Of a stretch of DNA of 8,484 nt, positions 5,471 to 8,484 are shown one piece after another. The notes under the pieces were generated by a model. That model worked only from the letters and a program-made list of their open reading frames with translations. It was not told the DNA's origin and searched no databases. Position numbers and translations under genes: made by a program. The DNA lies in NCBI GenBank assembly GCA_015486655.1, contig WFRF01000051.1, positions 1 through 8,484 on the forward strand, read 5' to 3'. The stretch's first letter is position 1, and every line of letters begins with the position of its first letter. The DNA is from Caldifarciminota bacterium. Its GTDB lineage: Bacteria > Hydrothermota > 32-111 > QNBC01.

Positions 5471-7201
5471 TTATCCGATCTCTGCCGCTTCTTTTTCGGC
5501 AGATGGAGTGTGAGCATTTATAATTGCAATGATCCCTTCAATTATAAGCCAAATCATAAGAATAAATACGACAAGACCGATAACAAAAAGTAGCCAGTTA
5601 TGCGCTTTTCTGAATGTCACTATGTTGTTCCACATTGCCCAGCTTGTCATGGTAATCATAAAAAGCATCGGTATCAATGTTACAAGAAAATGGGTTTTCT
5701 TTTTAATTAAATAAACGGTCGCAACAAGCAAAACAAGCCCCGCAAGTAACTGATTTATCGTACCGAAAAGTGGCCATAGTATGAGTGCACCTGTTCCGTT
5801 GGGTTTAATCATTGCAAGAGCGAATGCCGAGAGGACGGCAACAATGGTCGCGGGATGCTTTTTCTCAAGCCATTTCCAATGAAGATCTCTCCCGAATTCC
5901 TGCAAAACATAGCGCTGTGCACGTGTTGCCGTATCCAACGATGTGCCGGCAAAACTTACTATAAATACACCCATAATAGTTGTTATGAGACTCACCATGA
6001 ATTTGCTTGTTCCGAACACGTATGTCATCATGTTAGTTGAACCGCTGACAAATGCTCCGATTTTTGCACCTAGTCCTTTTGCTGCCACCCAACTTGAATA
6101 GTGCTGCATCCATACGGAGATGCCTCCTGATTGTGTTTTTGCAAGGGCTCCTATACCTGCCGCTACGGCTAAGATAACGATTGATGCAAGAATACCTTCA
6201 CTTACCATCCCACCGTACCCAACGAGTTTTGAATCGGATTCTTTGTCAATTTGCTTGGATGATGTTCCCGAAGCTACTAGGGCATGAAAGCCTGAAATTG
6301 CACCGCAGGCGATAACAACAAAGAGGAAAGGCCACATTGAAGGGGCTCCTTTGGGATGTAAGTTTATTGCCGGGGCAACATAGTTGAGATGGGAAGGCGC
6401 TCTGAATGCGGCAAAAATGGCGCCGAGAGCGATGAGCCCCATGGCGACAAGTAATTCGTGAGCATTTATATAATCACGCGGTTGAAGCAATGTCTCAACG
6501 GGAAGAACCGAGGCAATATAGCAATAAGCCATCATAATAACAAGCCATATTACAACGGCATGTGAACCGGGAATTTTTATGGGAATAAATACACCGATGG
6601 CAATGGTGACATACATGAGTATTAATGCCAGCCATGACCAGGCGTGTAGGTTTTTCCCTCTTCTGAATACCATATAGGAAAGCATTAGAGCAATTGGAAT
6701 CTCCATCCATACGGGAAATACCGACGAAGGATATTTGTTGAAAAGGATACCCATAATAAGGGCAAAAATCGCAATGACTACCCAGAGTTCAAGGAATATA
6801 ACCAGAAAGAAGAGGTATCGTGCACGGGGACCTATGATTTTCATGGAAACCTCTCCGATGGAATATCCCTTATTTCTCAAAGAGATGACAAGAGCCGAAA
6901 AGTCATGAACCGCACCCATAAAAATAGTTCCCAGAGTGACCCATAACAGTGCGGGTATCCAACCCCATATTATGGCTAGGGAAGGTCCTACAATGGGTCC
7001 TAGTCCTGCAATGGATGTGTAGTGGTGTCCCCAGACGACCCATTTATTTGTGGGAACATAATCGACACCGTCCTCTAATGTATGCGCAGGAGTTATACGA
7101 TTGTCATCAAGTTTATAAATTTTCCTTGCGATATAGTTGCCGTATAATTGATACATTGCAAAAAACCAGACTAAAGAAGCTATAAATATTAAAAAACCCA
7201 T
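5471..7201 (-). CDS. cstA: CstA-family pyruvate/peptide transporter, short form
   Basis: This 576-aa integral membrane protein has many hydrophobic segments along its length. It belongs to the CstA/BtsT carrier family, whose studied members import pyruvate with protons and have been linked to peptide use during carbon starvation. Motifs seen are GHHYTSIAGLGPIVGP (58-73), GAVHDFSALV (96-105), LPVETLLQPRDYINA (233-247), SGFHALVASGTSSKQI (303-318), FAGTSLDTATRAQRYVLQE (417-435) and PLFGTINQLLAG (477-488). It is shorter than the roughly 700-aa E. coli CstA and BtsT, as in many other bacterial lineages, and shows no sign of truncation. The ATG at 7201 follows a perfect AAGGAGGT. It has its own promoter and a likely terminator, so it is probably transcribed alone. 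Substrate (pyruvate or peptides) cannot be decided from sequence. No LytS/LytT-type regulator genes are visible beside it. Confidence 0.95.
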   Translation of the reverse strand: MGFLIFIASLVWFFAMYQLYGNYIARKIYKLDDNRITPAHTLEDGVDYVPTNKWVVWGHHYTSIAGLGPIVGPSLAIIWGWIPALLWVTLGTIFMGAVHDFSALVISLRNKGYSIGEVSMKIIGPRARYLFFLVIFLELWVVIAIFALIMGILFNKYPSSVFPVWMEIPIALMLSYMVFRRGKNLHAWSWLALILMYVTIAIGVFIPIKIPGSHAVVIWLVIMMAYCYIASVLPVETLLQPRDYINAHELLVAMGLIALGAIFAAFRAPSHLNYVAPAINLHPKGAPSMWPFLFVVIACGAISGFHALVASGTSSKQIDKESDSKLVGYGGMVSEGILASIVILAVAAGIGALAKTQSGGISVWMQHYSSWVAAKGLGAKIGAFVSGSTNMMTYVFGTSKFMVSLITTIMGVFIVSFAGTSLDTATRAQRYVLQEFGRDLHWKWLEKKHPATIVAVLSAFALAMIKPNGTGALILWPLFGTINQLLAGLVLLVATVYLIKKKTHFLVTLIPMLFMITMTSWAMWNNIVTFRKAHNWLLFVIGLVVFILMIWLIIEGIIAIINAHTPSAEKEAAEIG

Positions 7202-7207
7202 GCTCTT

Positions 7208-7215
7208 ACCTCCTT
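7208..7215 (-). promoter_or_regulatory. Ribosome binding site of cstA
   Basis: On the minus strand AAGGAGGT, a full anti-16S match, ends 6 bases before the ATG at 7201 and fixes the cstA start. Confidence 0.92.
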
Positions 7216-7232
7216 TATCGTCACTTTTTTAA

Positions 7233-7261
7233 TTTATATAACAATTAATTTAATGTGTCAA
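7233..7261 (-). promoter_or_regulatory. cstA promoter
   Basis: On the minus strand a consensus TTGACA (7256-7261), a 17-bp spacer and TATAAA (7233-7238) form a near-consensus sigma70-type promoter. The transcription start would lie near 7226, giving a leader of about 25 bases that holds the Shine-Dalgarno site. Just upstream, a second TGACA (7268-7272) repeats the core of the -35, and ACAATTTTTGT forms a small inverted repeat; these could be part of an operator. Confidence 0.8.
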
Positions 7262-7442
7262 CAAAAATTGTCATAATTAAACAAGAAAAGTGAAGTAGAT
7301 AGGTATAGACATATTAACCATTTTGTGCTCTAAAGAACTATGCTGCAAAATGTGATTGTGTAACAAGTAAGAAATAAGAAGTGAGAAGGGGGGAATAAAT
7401 GGAAGCCCGTATGGCTCTGTAAACACCCCCTGCTGCGCAGTA

Positions 7443-7458
7443 CCCCTCTGTAGAGGGG
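7443..7458. repeat. CCCCTC/GAGGGG palindrome
   Basis: CCCCTC (7443-7448) pairs with GAGGGG (7453-7458) across the loop TGTA. It directly precedes the first copy of the AATTTARTAATG repeat, so the right arm forms part of that direct repeat. Confidence 0.7.
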
Positions 7459-7474
7459 AATTTAGTAATGTAAC
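7453..7474 (+). repeat. 22-bp direct repeat, copy 1
   Basis: This 22-mer, beginning GAGGGGAATTTA, matches the sequence at 7633-7654 at 20 of 22 positions. The two copies are in the same orientation, exactly 180 bp apart. Confidence 0.75.
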
Positions 7475-7492
7475 CTTGAATAAAATTCAAGG
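7474..7492. repeat. CCTTGAAT/ATTCAAGG hairpin
   Basis: A perfect 8-bp inverted repeat (7474-7481 with 7485-7492) has a 3-base AAA spacer. No T run follows on either strand, so it is not a typical intrinsic terminator. It adjoins the end of direct-repeat copy 1. Confidence 0.7.
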
Positions 7493-7502
7493 CATTAATG
7501 AG

Positions 7503-7523
7503 ATTCCGGATCAAGTCCAGAAT
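7503..7523. repeat. ATTCCGGA-type dispersed palindrome
   Basis: ATTCCGGA (7503-7510), spacer TCAAG and TCCAGAAT (7516-7523) pair at 7 of 8 positions. The unit resembles the GGATCAAGTCCGGAAT palindromes that are scattered in intergenic regions of several bacteria (from memory). The single mismatch suggests a decayed copy. Confidence 0.6.
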
Positions 7524-7600
7524 TACATATTGTAAACAATCACTTCTTTTTCCCATTTACCCTTATTTCCAAACATAGCTGCTCCACTTTTAGGGGAGCT

Positions 7601-7616
7601 GTCCGGTTCTCCGGAC
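7601..7616. repeat. GTCCGG/CCGGAC palindrome within a larger repeat module
   Basis: A perfect 6-bp GC-rich inverted repeat (7601-7606 with 7611-7616, loop TTCT) follows a second partial palindrome, AGCTGCTCC to GGGGAGCT (7578-7600). Together with the following CTGAGGGGT it resembles palindromic modules found in multiple copies in some genomes. Downstream of the permease stop on the minus strand it could form RNA hairpins, but there is no U tract. Confidence 0.6.
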
Positions 7617-7632
7617 TGAGGGGTCTTGAACT

Positions 7633-7654
7633 GAGGGGAATTTAATAATGTTAC
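7633..7654 (+). repeat. 22-bp direct repeat, copy 2
   Basis: This copy differs from 7453-7474 at two positions. It lies 12 bases from the stop codon of the permease gene, so the repeat patchwork reaches almost to the gene end. Confidence 0.75.
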
Positions 7655-7666
7655 AAGCAGAAAGAA

Positions 7667-8476
7667 CTATTTTCTCTTATAGGAAAATCCGAAGGAAACA
7701 AAGAAAAGAAGCGTTGTGAGAAGGACGATAGCTCCACCGCTAGGTATATTTAGATAGTAAGAGAGGAATAAGCCGGCTATAATAGAGATCAAACTTACTG
7801 TGATTGTCATAATCACAAGTTGCTTAAAATTCTTGGCCCATGGCATGATCGTTGCCGCAGGTGTTACAAGGAGAGCTGAAACAAGTATTATACCCACCAC
7901 TTTGATTGATATAACGATTGTCAGAGCAATCAACATCATAAAGATTATATCTATAATCATTATATTAATTCCGGCGACTTTTGCCATTTGCCTGTCGAAT
8001 GTTGTATAATACAACTGCTTGAATATCACAAAAAGTGCGACTATTACGATAAAAGAGAGGATTGATATATTTATTATATCCGGATAGGTTACGGAAAGTA
8101 TATTCCCGAACAGGTATCCGAAAAGATCGACATTGTAACCTCGCATTAAGCTGATAAGAACGGCACCAAGACCCATTGAAAATGCAAAGAGAATACCTAT
8201 GGGGACGTCGCCTTTCAGTTTATCGTTGTGCTGGATATATACGATAATAATCGCCACCAACAGGCAGAAAACAATTGCAGAAAATGTTGTGTTTATACCT
8301 AAAAAATATCCGATTGCAACACCACCGAAAGCTGCATGTCCTATCCCCACCCCGGCAAAAGAGAGACCTTTAAGAATGACAAAAATACCGATTATCGACG
8401 AAACAACCGCTATTATTATCCCGGCTGTAAATGCCCGTTGCATGAAAGCATATCTGAATATCTCAGGAATCATCAT
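7667..8476 (-). CDS. Zinc/manganese-type ABC transporter permease (ABC-3 family)
   Basis: This 269-aa membrane protein is of normal length for the ZnuB/MntB-type permeases that, with an ATPase and a metal-binding lipoprotein, import zinc, manganese or iron. Most of it is hydrophobic, consistent with about eight or nine membrane helices. Family signatures are LKGLSFAGVGIGHAAFGGVAIGY (starting at residue 35), the cytoplasmic loop FDRQMAKVAGI (160-170) that would contact the ATPase, VGIILVSALLVTPAATI (194-210) and LNIPSGGAIVL (242-252). The metal cannot be told from the permease alone. The ATG at 8476 is directly preceded by an in-frame TAA, so it is the most upstream start; a second ATG follows at 8473. 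Only 8 bases upstream are visible, without a ribosome binding site, so coupling to an upstream gene (probably the ATPase) is likely but unseen. The stop is TAG. Confidence 0.93.
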   Translation of the reverse strand: MMIPEIFRYAFMQRAFTAGIIIAVVSSIIGIFVILKGLSFAGVGIGHAAFGGVAIGYFLGINTTFSAIVFCLLVAIIIVYIQHNDKLKGDVPIGILFAFSMGLGAVLISLMRGYNVDLFGYLFGNILSVTYPDIINISILSFIVIVALFVIFKQLYYTTFDRQMAKVAGINIMIIDIIFMMLIALTIVISIKVVGIILVSALLVTPAATIMPWAKNFKQLVIMTITVSLISIIAGLFLSYYLNIPSGGAIVLLTTLLFFVSFGFSYKRK

Positions 8477-8484
8477 TTACATTC

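Larger units (their letters stand above)
7262..7666. other. Non-coding stretch between the permease and cstA promoter
   Basis: No credible gene is seen here. Reading frames that cross it lack ribosome binding sites and run through palindromes. The part near cstA (7262-7340) is plain AT-rich DNA. From about 7360 to 7655 the composition shifts to a patchwork of short palindromes, GAGGGG/CCCCTC blocks and near-exact direct repeats, listed separately. This looks like accumulated interspersed repeat units or the footprint of a small non-autonomous element. No clear terminator for the permease gene was found in it. Confidence 0.6.

Noticed and set aside
6495..6710. Frames overlapping cstA (minus 6495-6710; plus 5529-5714, 5855-6040 and 6949-7185)
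   Set aside because: cstA family motifs run through all of these regions in the main frame. The overlapping frames lack ribosome binding sites and recognisable domains.
7338..7556. A 72-aa open frame on the minus strand in the permease/cstA intergenic region
   Set aside because: It is made from the repeat patchwork: its VILDLIRNL segment is a translation of the ATTCCGGA palindrome. It has no ribosome binding site or family resemblance.
7601..7616. The GTCCGG hairpin as an intrinsic terminator of the permease gene
   Set aside because: No U-rich run follows the stem on the minus strand, and the hairpin belongs to a larger repeat module. Termination here cannot be supported.
7443..7655. A CRISPR array
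   Set aside because: There are only two copies of a 22-bp repeat, with a 158-bp interval made of other repeats, and no cas gene. There is no regular repeat-spacer pattern.

Overview
The window is AT-rich bacterial DNA with strong Shine-Dalgarno sites (AAGGAGG-type) and sigma70-like promoters. It carries four complete protein genes, plus one gene cut by the left edge and one whose upstream context is cut by the right edge. Glutamate dehydrogenases, a CstA-type pyruvate/peptide carrier and a metal ABC permease suggest an anaerobic or facultative heterotroph that uses amino acids and organic acids. The phylum cannot be settled from the sequence. A Deferribacteres-, spirochaete- or clostridia-like source would all fit, and I hold none of these firmly.

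Left part (1-1960, + strand): the 3' end of one glutamate dehydrogenase gene, a strong intrinsic terminator, a promoter region, then a complete second glutamate dehydrogenase of 447 aa. The two paralogs are about 60% identical over the shared C-terminal 121 residues. The partial copy has C-terminal signatures reminiscent of NAD-linked clostridial enzymes. The complete copy looks NADP-type. A bidirectional terminator follows and is shared with the next, convergent gene.

Middle (1959-5389): a 986-aa minus-strand protein has a degenerate receiver domain, a second receiver domain with all key residues, and a PEP-synthase/PPDK-type ATP-grasp nucleotide-binding domain. It lacks the phosphohistidine swivel domain and the PEP/pyruvate barrel, and it ends in an unassigned C-terminal region. 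This is the most unusual gene here. It is divergent from a small unrecognised 92-aa gene across a 191-bp region with two good promoters. A 17-bp motif in the small gene's leader recurs upstream of the complete glutamate dehydrogenase gene.

Right part (5390-8484): a short-form CstA carrier (576 aa, minus) with a near-consensus promoter, then a 465-bp non-coding stretch whose distal part is a patchwork of palindromes and direct repeats, then an ABC-3 family zinc/manganese permease (minus) at the right edge.

Together the genes suggest a carbon/nitrogen node: glutamate/2-oxoglutarate interconversion, pyruvate or peptide uptake, and a response-regulator-linked PEP-synthase-like protein. The functional link is inference from adjacency only. 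Each gene appears to have its own promoter.
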